Source of the DNA: Thermomonospora echinospora
Lineage (GTDB): Bacteria > Actinomycetota > Actinomycetes > Streptosporangiales > Streptosporangiaceae
Direction of reading: 5' to 3'
Assembly: GCF_900108175.1 (NCBI RefSeq)
Contig: NZ_FNVO01000002.1
Location: 559,051-623,050, forward strand
DNA: 64,000 nt
Both the position numbers and the translations under genes were made by a program. Under the pieces are notes generated by a model. The model was not told the DNA's origin. It was given only the letters and a program-made list of their open reading frames with translations, and did not search any database. Positions 35,437 through 43,051 of this stretch are shown here, in pieces (within the stretch, counting starts at the first letter, position 1; each line of letters opens with the position of its first letter).

Positions 35437-37003
35437 CTTCGCGGTCCTTCCAGTACGGGTCCCGCAGCTTGCGTTTGAGGAGCTTGCCGTTGGGCTCGCG
35501 CGGCATCGTCTCGATGAAGTCGATCGACCTCGGCCACTTCATCCGGGCCAGCCGGCCCTCCAGGGAGGCGAGGATCTCGGCGGCCAGCTCCGGGCCGGGC
35601 GGCACGCCCTCGGCGGGCTCGACCACGGCCTTGATCTGCTCGCCCCACTCCTCGTCCGGGATGCCGAACACCGCCACGTCGGCGACCTTGGGGTGCAGGA
35701 TGATCTCGTTCTCGATCTCGGCCGGGTAGATGTTGGCCCCGCCGGAAATGATCATGTCGGTCTTGCGGTCGGACAGGAACAGGAAGCCGTCCTCGGTGAG
35801 GTGGCCGATGTCGCCGACGGTGAAGAAGTCGCGCAACCGGTTCTGCTCGGTCTTGTCCTTGTCGCCCTTGTACTCGAACTGGACGCCGGCCATCTTCATG
35901 TAGATCGTGCCGGGCGCGCCGGTGGGCACCTCGTTGCCCTCCTCGTCCACGATGAGCAGCTCGCTGATCGGCCATGCCTTGCCGACCGTGCCCGGGTGCG
36001 CGCGCCAGTCCTGGGGACTGGCGATGGTGCCGCCGCCCTCAGTGGCGGCGTAGTACTCCCAGATGCAGTCGCCCCACCAGTCGAGCATCTGCTGCTTGAT
36101 GGGGACGGGGCAGGGCGCGGCGGCGTGGATCGCCCACTTCATCGACGACACGTCATAGCGCCCGCGCACCTCCTCCGGCAGCGACAGCAGCCGTTTGAAG
36201 TGGGTCGGCACCATGTGGGTGTTGGTGATGCGGTACCTCTCGATCAGCCGCAGCGTCTCCTCGGCGTCCCACTTGTCTATGTAGACGAGGGTGTGGCCCA
36301 TCTGCAGCGCCGTACCGCCGAACTGGGTGACGGCCGTGTGGTAGCAGGGCGAGGTGATCAGGTGCGCCTGCGGCTCCTGGCCGGCCGGGCGGCCCGGCGG
36401 CATGCCGAACATGGCCAGTAGGAACGTCATCAGCTCGCCGCTGTCGTCGGGGTCGAACCCGCTCAGCGGCCGCCGGACGCCCTTGGGCCGGCCGGTGGTG
36501 CCGGAGGTGTAGTGCATGGTGGCGCCGGCGGTGCGGTCGCCGGGCAGGGTGTCGGGCTGCCCGTCCACCAGTTCGGCCACCGGACGAAAGCCCTCGACCT
36601 CACCGAACGCGAACCGCCGGTGCGGGTCGAGCTTGGCTTCCTCGGCGCCGAGCAGGCCGTCCGCGGCATGGCGTTCGTGCACGAAGAACGCCTTGGCCTC
36701 GGCGTCGGCCACGATGTAGCCGATCTCCGGCCCGGTCAGGTGCCAGTTGATCGGCGTGTAGTACCAGCCGGCCTGCAGCGCGGCCAGGTACAGCACCAGC
36801 CCGTCCACTCCGTTGGGCACCAGCCCGCAGATGCCGTCACCCTGCTCCAGCCCCAGCGCGCGCAGCCCGTGGACGAGCCGGTTGGCGCGGGCGAGCAGTT
36901 CACCGGCGGAGTACTCGGTGCCGTCCGGATCGACGGCCGCGATCCACTCGGGATCGGCCTGTGCCAGCCGCCAGAAACCCAACGATCCCATCGGATTCTC
37001 CAT
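35426..37003 (-). CDS. Acyl-CoA synthetase (FadD type)
   Basis: A 525-residue ANL ligase with MHYTSGTTGRPKGVRRP (P-loop), YAATEGGG, GDIGHLTEDGFLFLSDR, the hinge region MIISGGANIYPAEIE, and the catalytic lysine in EPNGKLLKRKLRD. It differs clearly from the FadD19-like ligase at the end of the operon, so two distinct acids are activated. The ATG at 37003 has a poor ribosome site; a second ATG at 36991 is preceded by GGAG at six bases and may be the real start. It is the first gene of the overlapping run of five (37003 to 30687). Confidence 0.87.
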   Translation of the reverse strand: MENPMGSLGFWRLAQADPEWIAAVDPDGTEYSAGELLARANRLVHGLRALGLEQGDGICGLVPNGVDGLVLYLAALQAGWYYTPINWHLTGPEIGYIVADAEAKAFFVHERHAADGLLGAEEAKLDPHRRFAFGEVEGFRPVAELVDGQPDTLPGDRTAGATMHYTSGTTGRPKGVRRPLSGFDPDDSGELMTFLLAMFGMPPGRPAGQEPQAHLITSPCYHTAVTQFGGTALQMGHTLVYIDKWDAEETLRLIERYRITNTHMVPTHFKRLLSLPEEVRGRYDVSSMKWAIHAAAPCPVPIKQQMLDWWGDCIWEYYAATEGGGTIASPQDWRAHPGTVGKAWPISELLIVDEEGNEVPTGAPGTIYMKMAGVQFEYKGDKDKTEQNRLRDFFTVGDIGHLTEDGFLFLSDRKTDMIISGGANIYPAEIENEIILHPKVADVAVFGIPDEEWGEQIKAVVEPAEGVPPGPELAAEILASLEGRLARMKWPRSIDFIETMPREPNGKLLKRKLRDPYWKDREVAI

Positions 37004-37026
37004 GCTTCGAGGTCCCGGAGGGAAAG

Positions 37027-37095
37027 TAGATCACGTTCTCGTTTTGCTCGGCAAGACCTGGTAGCTGGCAGCGATCATCCATAGAATCTGTTCTT
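37027..37095. promoter_or_regulatory. Two imperfect KstR-like sites in the divergent FadD/crotonase promoter
   Basis: TAGATCACGTTCTC (37027-37040) and TAGAATCTGTTCTT (37082-37095) each differ at two of the eight fixed positions of TNNAACNNGTTNNA. They lie 42 and 30 bp from the two divergent starts. With the perfect sites at 21022 and 42895, they suggest that a KstR-like repressor controls the region. Confidence 0.45.
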
Positions 37096-37124
37096 ATTTT
37101 GTCTCTTCCAAGGAGGTCGTGAGG

Positions 37125-37934
37125 ATGCAGCGGCTGCCGATCAGCACCGCGCACTGCACGGTCGAGCAGGACGGCCCCGTGGTGATCGTGACCATGGACC
37201 GGCCGGAGGCCCGCAACGCGCTCAGCTCGTCCATGCTCGTCGGGATGGCCTCGGCGTTCGCCTACATCTCCGCCACCCCCGAGGTGCGGGTCGGCATCCT
37301 GACCGGGGCCGGCGGGCAGTTCTGCGCCGGCGCCGACCTCAAGGCGATGGGCGCCCCGCCCGAGGACGAGGACACCCGGCGGCGGATGGCCGAGATCCCC
37401 AACTTCCACTGGAAGGGGCTGCTGCGTGAGGACGTGCCCACCAAGCCGATCATCTGCGCCATCGAGGGCTACGCGGTGGCCGGCGGCACCGAACTCCTGA
37501 CGGGCACCGACCTGCGGGTGGTCGCCGAGAGCGCCACCCTGGGGCTGTTCGAGGCCAAGCGCGGGCTGTTCCCCATGGGCGGCTCGGCGATCCGGCTGCC
37601 CCGCCAGATCGGGTACGCCGCCGCGATGGACATCCTGCTGACCGCCCGCTCGGTCACCCCGCAGGAGGCGCTGGCGATGGGGCTGATCAACAAGATCGTC
37701 CCGGACGGGCAGGCGCTGGCCGCCGCCCGCGAACTGGCCGACCAGATCGCCGCCTGCGGACCGCTGGCCGTCCAGGCCATCCTGCGCGTCTACCGGGAGA
37801 CCGCCCACCTGCCCGAGGAGGAGGCGCTCAAGGTGTCCGACGAGATCGGCTGGCCGGTGCTCGGCTCCGAGGACGCCAAGGAGGGCACCCGCGCCTTCCG
37901 TGAGAAGCGCCCCGCCGTCTTCCGAGGCGAGTAG
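37125..37934 (+). CDS. Enoyl-CoA hydratase/isomerase (crotonase), EchA19-like
   Basis: A 269-residue crotonase. LTGAGGQFCAGADLK and AIEGYAVAGGTELL supply the oxyanion-hole backbone; the LFEAKRGLFPMGGSAIRLPRQ block and the late GPLAVQAIL and DAKEGTRAFREKR segments resemble EchA19 (Rv3516), the enoyl-CoA hydratase of sterol side-chain degradation. The ATG at 37125 has AGGAGG eight bases upstream. It is divergent from the FadD-Ltp operon and shares its regulatory gap, which supports a common pathway. Confidence 0.88.
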   Translation: MQRLPISTAHCTVEQDGPVVIVTMDRPEARNALSSSMLVGMASAFAYISATPEVRVGILTGAGGQFCAGADLKAMGAPPEDEDTRRRMAEIPNFHWKGLLREDVPTKPIICAIEGYAVAGGTELLTGTDLRVVAESATLGLFEAKRGLFPMGGSAIRLPRQIGYAAAMDILLTARSVTPQEALAMGLINKIVPDGQALAAARELADQIAACGPLAVQAILRVYRETAHLPEEEALKVSDEIGWPVLGSEDAKEGTRAFREKRPAVFRGE

Positions 37935-38130
37935 TCGCCCGGATCCCCCACGGCGGCTGGCGTACGCCGGCCGCCGTCTCCGGGTGACGGCCGAACACCC
38001 GGGTGCCCGGCCGTATCGACCTGCTGGTTAATCGGTGCGGGACCGCGCCGAAAACCGGCCTTCGTTTTCTCCGCCGCTCCGGTGGGACGTCTTGACAGGA
38101 CGAACGCCCCATCTGGAGGAGAAACAGGCA

Positions 38131-38586
38131 ATGGTCGTGAGCATCCTGCGGAACCGGAACCGGAACCGGAACCGGCACGACACCGCCACCGCCGAGGTGC
38201 CCGAACGGGACACCGGGCCACGGCGACGATTCTGGCCGCGGCGCGGCACCGCGCCCGGCGCTTCCGCCACCACCACCGTGGTCGACCGCCCCCAGCCCGG
38301 CCGCTACCTGCGCGGCCGCCGCACCCCGGTCAGCAACGCGATCATGGGCACGGCCTGGGCCGCCGTCCTCATCCTGCTGCTGGGCATGCTGCTGACCGCA
38401 ACCGGCGCCAACCCCGCCAACGCCTTCGTGAGCCACACCCTCGACACCGCCGGCTGGCTGGCGACCCCCTTCGACGACGTCTTCCCCAACCCCGACCCCG
38501 AACGCCACCGCTACCTGAACTGGGGCCTGGCCGCCTTCGTCTACTTCCTGCTGGGCCGCACCCTGTCCCACATCGTCCGCTTCTGA
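38131..38586 (+). CDS. Small two-helix membrane protein, unknown function
   Basis: A 151-residue protein I do not recognise. The first 60 residues are basic and disordered and begin with an (Arg-Asn)4 run. Two membrane segments follow: AIMGTAWAAVLILLLGMLL and WGLAAFVYFLLGRTL, the latter close to the C-terminus. The extracellular loop contains conserved-looking aromatic and Asp/Pro residues (FDDVFPNPDPERHRY). The ATG at 38131 is chosen for its GGAGGAG at nine bases; an upstream ATG lacks one. Stand-alone gene with its own terminator. Confidence 0.7.
   Translation: MVVSILRNRNRNRNRHDTATAEVPERDTGPRRRFWPRRGTAPGASATTTVVDRPQPGRYLRGRRTPVSNAIMGTAWAAVLILLLGMLLTATGANPANAFVSHTLDTAGWLATPFDDVFPNPDPERHRYLNWGLAAFVYFLLGRTLSHIVRF
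38149..38172 (+). repeat. Hexanucleotide repeat CGGAAC x4
   Basis: Four exact CGGAAC units encode Arg-Asn repeats just after the start of the small membrane protein. The unit length keeps the frame, so copy-number change would only lengthen the basic tail. Confidence 0.85.
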
Positions 38587-38626
38587 CCCCGGACCCCACC
38601 ACCCGCCCGGCACCGGCCCCCACGAA

Positions 38627-38660
38627 CCGGAGGGACGCCCACCACACGGCGCCCCTCCGG
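38627..38660. terminator. Hairpin terminator after the small membrane protein
   Basis: CCGGAGGG pairs with CCCTCCGG and, after one mismatch, CGCC with GGCG, leaving an 8-base loop. It begins 41 bp after the stop at 38586. Confidence 0.75.
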
Positions 38661-38721
38661 CAGCGTTCAGGTTCGTGACTTCTTCGTCATGATCTTCGGA
38701 CCTTCGGACCTTCGGCGCGAA

Positions 38722-38750
38722 CGAGGGGACGCCCTCACTGCGTCCCCTCG
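38722..38750. terminator. Hairpin terminator, 11-bp perfect stem
   Basis: CGAGGGGACGC and its complement flank a 7-base loop. It lies 6 bp beyond the stop of the minus-strand gene remnant and probably was that gene's terminator. Confidence 0.75.
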
Positions 38751-38756
38751 CGACGG

Positions 38757-39164
38757 TCAGCTCAGCAGGTCCTCGGCGCGGTCAACCTTCGCGGCCGCGA
38801 GCAGCCAGGCGTCCAGTTGGTCCATGTCGGTACAGCCGGAGACGGTGTCCCGTACCTCGGCGGACACCTCAATCCCCCGCTTGGCCAACAGCCTGAGGAT
38901 CGCCTCCGCTATGCCCTCTACCTTGCCCTCCGCACGACCCTGTTCGACCTGGGTGCGGGTGTAGTCGCTCAGGAACTCGCGGGTCTCGGTCTTCATGTTC
39001 TTCTCCATCTCGTTCCAGACCTCCGCGGGAAGAGCGGCGCGAACGAACTCAGCGTAACGAGCGCCGTGCTCCCCGGGCAGGTCGCGGATCGCGGTGATGA
39101 GGGCCTCCAGGGCGGCATAGCGGCGGGGGCTTGGCGGGTCTAGGAGGTGATGGCGTAAGGAGGC
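38757..39164 (-). pseudogene. 5'-truncated remnant of a helical, Rpn/transposase-associated-type protein
   Basis: The frame is open from a TAA at 39167 to the stop at 38757 and reads like a coherent C-terminal part: LLDPPSPRRYAALEALITAI, then ARYAEFVRAALPAEVWNEM, then an amphipathic coiled segment (QGRAEGKVEGIAEAILRLLA). Only the last 83 residues have an ATG (39008). No start codon fits before the conserved part, which ends exactly at the ribosome site of the sigma-factor gene. I know this C-terminal architecture from PD-(D/E)XK/Rpn-type nuclease proteins of actinomycetes; the nuclease part is missing. Family assignment is tentative, truncation is clear. Confidence 0.6.
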
Positions 39165-39167
39165 TTA

Positions 39168-39680
39168 GTGAATGCCGAAGCGCGGGAGAGCTTTGCACGG
39201 TTCGTGGCAGAGCGGTCGAACAGTCTGATGCGGCTGGCGTACGTACTGGCGGGCGACCAGCACGGAGCCGAGGACCTGTTGCAGTCGGCGCTGGCCCGCA
39301 CGGCGGCGCGGTGGCGGCACGTCCAGGAGAACCCGGAGGCGTACGTCCGTAGGGCGATGTACAACGAGCAGGTCAACCGCTGGCGACGGCGGCGGCGCGA
39401 GTCGGCGGTGGCCGTGCCGCCGGAGACGAGCGTCGGCGACCGCAGCGACGAGGTCGATCTGCGGCTGGCGCTGGACCGGGCGCTGCTGGTGCTGCCGCCG
39501 CGCAAACGGGCGGTGCTGGTGCTGCGTTACTTCGAGGATCTGCCCGAGGGGCAGGTGGCGGAGATCCTCGGTTGTTCGGTGGGAACGGTGCGCAGCCAGT
39601 CGCACAAGGCGATCGCGCGGCTGCGCGAGATCGTGCCGGAACTGGCCGTGCGACTGGAGACTGTGGAGGGCGCGCGATGA
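39168..39680 (+). CDS. SigE-family ECF RNA polymerase sigma factor
   Basis: A 170-residue extracytoplasmic-function sigma factor of the actinobacterial SigE subfamily. Region 2 is SLMRLAYVLAGDQHGAEDLL with YVRRAMYNEQVNRWRRRR; region 4 is VLVLRYFEDLPEGQVAEILG and GTVRSQSHKAIARLRE. GTG start with GGAGG four bases upstream. The stop overlaps the ATG of the next gene (ATGA), whose product is a membrane protein likely to sense the signal or restrain the factor. Confidence 0.9.
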   Translation: MNAEARESFARFVAERSNSLMRLAYVLAGDQHGAEDLLQSALARTAARWRHVQENPEAYVRRAMYNEQVNRWRRRRRESAVAVPPETSVGDRSDEVDLRLALDRALLVLPPRKRAVLVLRYFEDLPEGQVAEILGCSVGTVRSQSHKAIARLREIVPELAVRLETVEGAR

Positions 39681-40597
39681 CCGACCAGTTGTTGAAGGAG
39701 GCGTTCCAGCGGATCGCCGACCGGGCCCAGCCGGTGCAGGGGCTGGCGGAGAAGGCGATGGGGCGAGCCTCCCGCAGGCGGGCCTCGCGCCTGTCGGCCG
39801 CGGCGGCGGTGGCGGTGGCCGGCGCGGTGGCCGCGCCGTTCGTGCTGTTCGGCGGCCAGCCCGCCACCGACCCGGCGAATGACCGTGGGAGCCTGGGATT
39901 CCCCGTCAACACCCCGTCCGAACGCGCGCTCGCGCGAGAGTGCGCGACCGGTGGGACGGTTCCGAATCGGCCTGAACCCTATTACGGCAAGCCCGACGAC
40001 TACCGTCTGCTGACAAGTGTGCGAGCCGAGGGCGAAACCGTTGCCCTGGTGGGTACCCGGCACCATTTCATGCTGTGCCTGTCGCAGGCGGGCGGTCACA
40101 CCGAAGTCCCCTTGCCGGGCGCTTGGATGGGCGATACGGCGGGGGGGCTCTGGTCGTTCGAAGGCGCCGCCCGGATCGATGCCATCCAGTACATGGCCAG
40201 GACCGGGGGTGATCCGGTTCCGCGTGAGTTCCGTCATGTGGTCGTGGGCCGGGTCAAGGAGGATGTCGCCAGGGTGGTCGTGACCTGGGACGGGGGGCGG
40301 CAGGTCGACGCGGCGGTGCGGAACGGGTTCTTCCTGGCCCGGATCGACGGCATGGCCGTGAAGATCACCGATCGGCGCGAACTGGAGGACCGGGGATTCG
40401 GCGATCTCCGTGAACTGCGGGAGCCGGGAGACGACCGGGTCCGGTCGGTGCGGGCGTTCGACAAGCAGGGGAACGATGTGTTCCTGTTCCACACCGGAGA
40501 CGGCGCGGGCGTCCGGAGGTTCTCCTCTACGGACTGTCCGAAGGGCACGAAGGGGCCCGTGAATGCCCTCTGCGTGGGGCTGCCGAAGCGGTCCTGA
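39677..40597 (+). CDS. Membrane-anchored partner of the SigE-family sigma factor (putative anti-sigma/regulatory protein)
   Basis: A 306-residue type-II membrane protein: about 36 cytoplasmic residues, one helix (ASRLSAAAAVAVAGAVAAPF) and a 240-residue extracellular domain. The domain contains three cysteines (including CATGG, MLCLSQ and FSSTDCPKG ... ALCVG) that could form disulfides. No zinc-binding HxxxCxxC anti-sigma motif is visible in the short cytoplasmic part. Translation is coupled to the sigma factor gene (4-bp ATGA overlap), which is the main support for a regulatory role. Confidence 0.75.
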   Translation: MTDQLLKEAFQRIADRAQPVQGLAEKAMGRASRRRASRLSAAAAVAVAGAVAAPFVLFGGQPATDPANDRGSLGFPVNTPSERALARECATGGTVPNRPEPYYGKPDDYRLLTSVRAEGETVALVGTRHHFMLCLSQAGGHTEVPLPGAWMGDTAGGLWSFEGAARIDAIQYMARTGGDPVPREFRHVVVGRVKEDVARVVVTWDGGRQVDAAVRNGFFLARIDGMAVKITDRRELEDRGFGDLRELREPGDDRVRSVRAFDKQGNDVFLFHTGDGAGVRRFSSTDCPKGTKGPVNALCVGLPKRS

Positions 40598-40674
40598 CAA
40601 GACCGACGGGCCCGACCCCCTGCTTCTCTTCTAGTGATCGTCGCAACACCCCGGTTGAGGGGATGCGATGGACC

Positions 40675-40705
40675 TTGACCTCAAGGTCGGTTGAGTTTCT
40701 AGGCT
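40675..40705 (+). promoter_or_regulatory. MerR/SoxR-type promoter with 19-bp spacer
   Basis: TTGACC (-35, 40675-40680) and TAGGCT (-10, 40700-40705) are separated by 19 bp, the over-long spacing typical of promoters twisted by MerR-family activators. A palindrome CTCAA-N6-TTGAG lies inside the spacer and ACCTTGA-CC-TCAAGGT covers the -35. The pattern resembles SoxR boxes of streptomycetes, one of whose targets is an NmrA/epimerase-like gene as here. Confidence 0.65.
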
Positions 40706-40749
40706 CGCCAACGACCCCTTCCGGACGAGATGACCTAAGGAACTCGACT

Positions 40750-41580
40750 GTGACGACTTTGGTGACAGGTGCCACCGGGAACACCGGCCAGCACGTTGTG
40801 GCAGAGCTGGTTCGCCGAGGAGAGCGGGTTCGGGCCCTGACGCGAAACCCGGCGGCAAATGCGGGAAGGTTTCCGGCCGAAGTGGAGCTGGTGGCCGGCA
40901 CGCACAACACACCGGAAACGCTGGACACCGCACTTCAGGGTGTCAGCCGGCTGCATATCACGGTGACGGCGGGACTGGCCGAGGTCGGGCCCGAGTTGGT
41001 CCAGCGGGCGGTTGCCGCGGGCGTTCAACGCTTCACTGTGCTGTGGGGCGGTTGGGTGGGCCCGGTCGAGCAGGCGGTGGCGGACTCGGGCGTGGAATGG
41101 ACACGGCTGGAAGCACAGGAGTTCATGTCCAACACGTTGACCTGGGCCGAATCGATCCGAGCCGAGGGAGTGGTCCGAGAACCGTACGACTTGCCCAACG
41201 CGCTGGTACACGAGGCCGACATCGGGGCCGTGGCAGCCGTCGCACTGCTCGAGGACGGCCACGCAGGGCGGTCCTACAACCTCACCGGGCCCGAACTGCT
41301 GACCCCAAGTGACCGCATCGCGATCCTGTCCCGGGTGATCGGCCGCGACATCGCCTTCGAGCCGATCACGCACGAACAGGCGGTCGACAGGCTGATGGCC
41401 ACCGGTGTGTCCCGGGCGGACGCCGAGTATGTCGTCGGCTGGTATGCCAAGCCCGATGATGCCGCCACGACCGTGGACGACACGGTGGAACGGGTGATCG
41501 GTCGTCCGGCACGTACGTTCACACAGTGGGCGGAGGAGCACGCAGACCGTTTCAAGCCGGGAATGATCTCTACCGGCTGA
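40750..41580 (+). CDS. NmrA-family NAD(P)-binding protein
   Basis: A 276-residue atypical SDR of the NmrA/HSCARG type. VTGATGNTGQHVV is the GxxGxxG cofactor motif and LTRNPAANAGRFP the adjacent arginine that favours NADP. The catalytic YxxxK is absent, as usual in this family, so redox sensing or reduction of a quinone-like compound is more likely than classical dehydrogenation. GTG start at 40750 after TAAGGA. The SoxR-like promoter just upstream suggests induction by redox-active compounds. Confidence 0.85.
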   Translation: MTTLVTGATGNTGQHVVAELVRRGERVRALTRNPAANAGRFPAEVELVAGTHNTPETLDTALQGVSRLHITVTAGLAEVGPELVQRAVAAGVQRFTVLWGGWVGPVEQAVADSGVEWTRLEAQEFMSNTLTWAESIRAEGVVREPYDLPNALVHEADIGAVAAVALLEDGHAGRSYNLTGPELLTPSDRIAILSRVIGRDIAFEPITHEQAVDRLMATGVSRADAEYVVGWYAKPDDAATTVDDTVERVIGRPARTFTQWAEEHADRFKPGMISTG

Positions 41581-41619
41581 ACGCGCCTACGCCGGCCGAT
41601 CTCCCTGGTTCCGGGCTCT

Positions 41620-41660
41620 GGGTTTCCGCGTCCCCCCACCATGAGGTGACGCGGAAACCC
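41620..41660. terminator. Bidirectional hairpin terminator, 13-bp perfect stem
   Basis: GGGTTTCCGCGTC and its exact complement flank a 15-base loop, between the convergent NmrA and nitronate-monooxygenase-like genes. Confidence 0.8.
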
Positions 41661-41754
41661 ATGCCCTCGCCAGGCCGGCCACCGCCGGCAACAGATCGAT
41701 GTGTTGCGACAACCGCCAGAAAGCGCCCCGGGGCCGGGCCCGTTCGCGACGTGG

Positions 41755-42864
41755 TCAGGCTTCGGTGAGCTTGTTGAGGCGCTCGACGGCGTCGACGTAC
41801 TCCTCGATGAGGTCGTAGACGACCTGGGCGGCCGGCTTGACCTGGTTCATGGAGCCGACGATCTGGCCGACCGGGAAGGTGACCAGCTCGCCGTCGCCAG
41901 AGCGGTGCATCCGGCGCAGCGCGTCAGCGATCAGCATGAACTGCATCGGCATCGGCAGGGTGCCCGGCGACTCCTCGCTCTCCCAGGCCTCGGTCCAGGG
42001 GGTCCGCAGCAGGCGGGCGGGCTTGCCGGTCCAGGAACGGGAGCGGACGGTGTCGCGCGAGGTGGCGTCCAGCAGCTTGCCGCGGGCGACCTCGGGGGTG
42101 TCGGCCTCGTCCACGGTGAGCCAGATGGAGCCGGTCCACACGCCGTCGGCGCCCAGGGCCATGCCGGCAGCCATCTGGCGGCCCCGGCCGATGCCGCCGG
42201 CGGCCAGGACCATGGTGTCCTTGCCGACGGCGTCCACTACCTCGGGGATGAGGACCATGGTGGACACGTCACCGGTGTGGCCGCCGGCCTCGGTGCCCTG
42301 GGCGACGATGATGTCGACGCCGACGGCGACCTGCTTGCGGGCGTGCCGGGCGTTGCTGGCCAGGCCGGCGACCTTGACCCCGTGCCGGTGGGCCTCCTCC
42401 ACCACGTCGGCGGGCGGCGGGCCGAGGGCGTTGGCCAGCAGCGCGATGGGGTGCCGCAGGGCGACCTCGACCTGGGGCCGGGCGGTGGCGTCGGTCCAGC
42501 CGAGCAGGATCTTGTCGGCGCCCTCGGTGGACGGCTCGACGCCGTGCTCGGCCAGCAGGTTCTCCACGAACTGCCGATGCCGGTCCGGGATCATGCCCTG
42601 CAGTCTGGCCACCAGTTCCTCGGCGTCGCCGAGGTCGGCGCCCTCGTACTGGGCGGGCATCACCACGTCCACGCCGTAGGGCCGGCCGCCGACGTGCTCG
42701 TCGATCCACTTGAGCTCGAGTTCGAGCTCCTCGGGGGTGAAGTGGAGCGCGCCGAGGACCCCCATGCCGCCGGCGCGGCTGACTGCCGCGACCACGTCGC
42801 GGCAGTGGCTGAACGCGAAGATCGGGTACTCGATGCCGAAGAGTTCGGTTACTCGTGTCCGCAC
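41755..42864 (-). CDS. Nitronate monooxygenase-family (FMN TIM-barrel) protein
   Basis: A 369-residue FMN-binding barrel of the NMO/2-nitropropane dioxygenase family. AVSRAGGMGVLGALHF, GTEAGGHTGDVSTMVLIPEV (phosphate-binding and catalytic-histidine region) and AAGGIGRGRQMAAGMALGADG are typical. True nitroalkane oxidation is not implied; in actinomycetes related proteins act as flavin-dependent reductases in lipid or steroid degradation. GTG start, weak ribosome site. A perfect KstR-like operator lies 31 bp upstream. Confidence 0.85.
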   Translation of the reverse strand: MRTRVTELFGIEYPIFAFSHCRDVVAAVSRAGGMGVLGALHFTPEELELELKWIDEHVGGRPYGVDVVMPAQYEGADLGDAEELVARLQGMIPDRHRQFVENLLAEHGVEPSTEGADKILLGWTDATARPQVEVALRHPIALLANALGPPPADVVEEAHRHGVKVAGLASNARHARKQVAVGVDIIVAQGTEAGGHTGDVSTMVLIPEVVDAVGKDTMVLAAGGIGRGRQMAAGMALGADGVWTGSIWLTVDEADTPEVARGKLLDATSRDTVRSRSWTGKPARLLRTPWTEAWESEESPGTLPMPMQFMLIADALRRMHRSGDGELVTFPVGQIVGSMNQVKPAAQVVYDLIEEYVDAVERLNKLTEA

Positions 42865-42894
42865 GCCCCGACTCTAAGCTCCGGACCCGCTAAC

Positions 42895-42908
42895 TGCAAC
42901 AGGTTCTA
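42895..42908. promoter_or_regulatory. Perfect KstR-type operator (TGCAACAGGTTCTA), with a weaker second copy at 42949-42962
   Basis: All eight fixed positions of TNNAACNNGTTNNA match. A second site, TAGAACGTGTACCA, has one mismatch. Both lie upstream of the nitronate-monooxygenase-like gene and link it to the acyl-CoA/steroid region by shared control. Confidence 0.65.
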
Positions 42909-42969
42909 GTTACTGATTCCTGGAGAGCAGAGTGCAGGAGGGATGACATAGAACGTGTACCAGAACGTC

Positions 42970-43003
42970 GGCGGCCCCGCGGGTGGGTACCCGCAGGGCC
43001 GCC
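42970..43003. terminator. Hairpin terminator after the DUF3068 gene
   Basis: GGCGGCCC pairs with GGGCCGCC and, past one C-A mismatch, GCGGGT with ACCCGC around a 4-base loop. It is 49 bp beyond the stop at 43052 in the direction of the minus-strand gene. Confidence 0.75.
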
Positions 43004-43051
43004 AGATCACGACGAGGCCGGCCCCGGATCAGGGCCGGAATCAAGCCCGGT

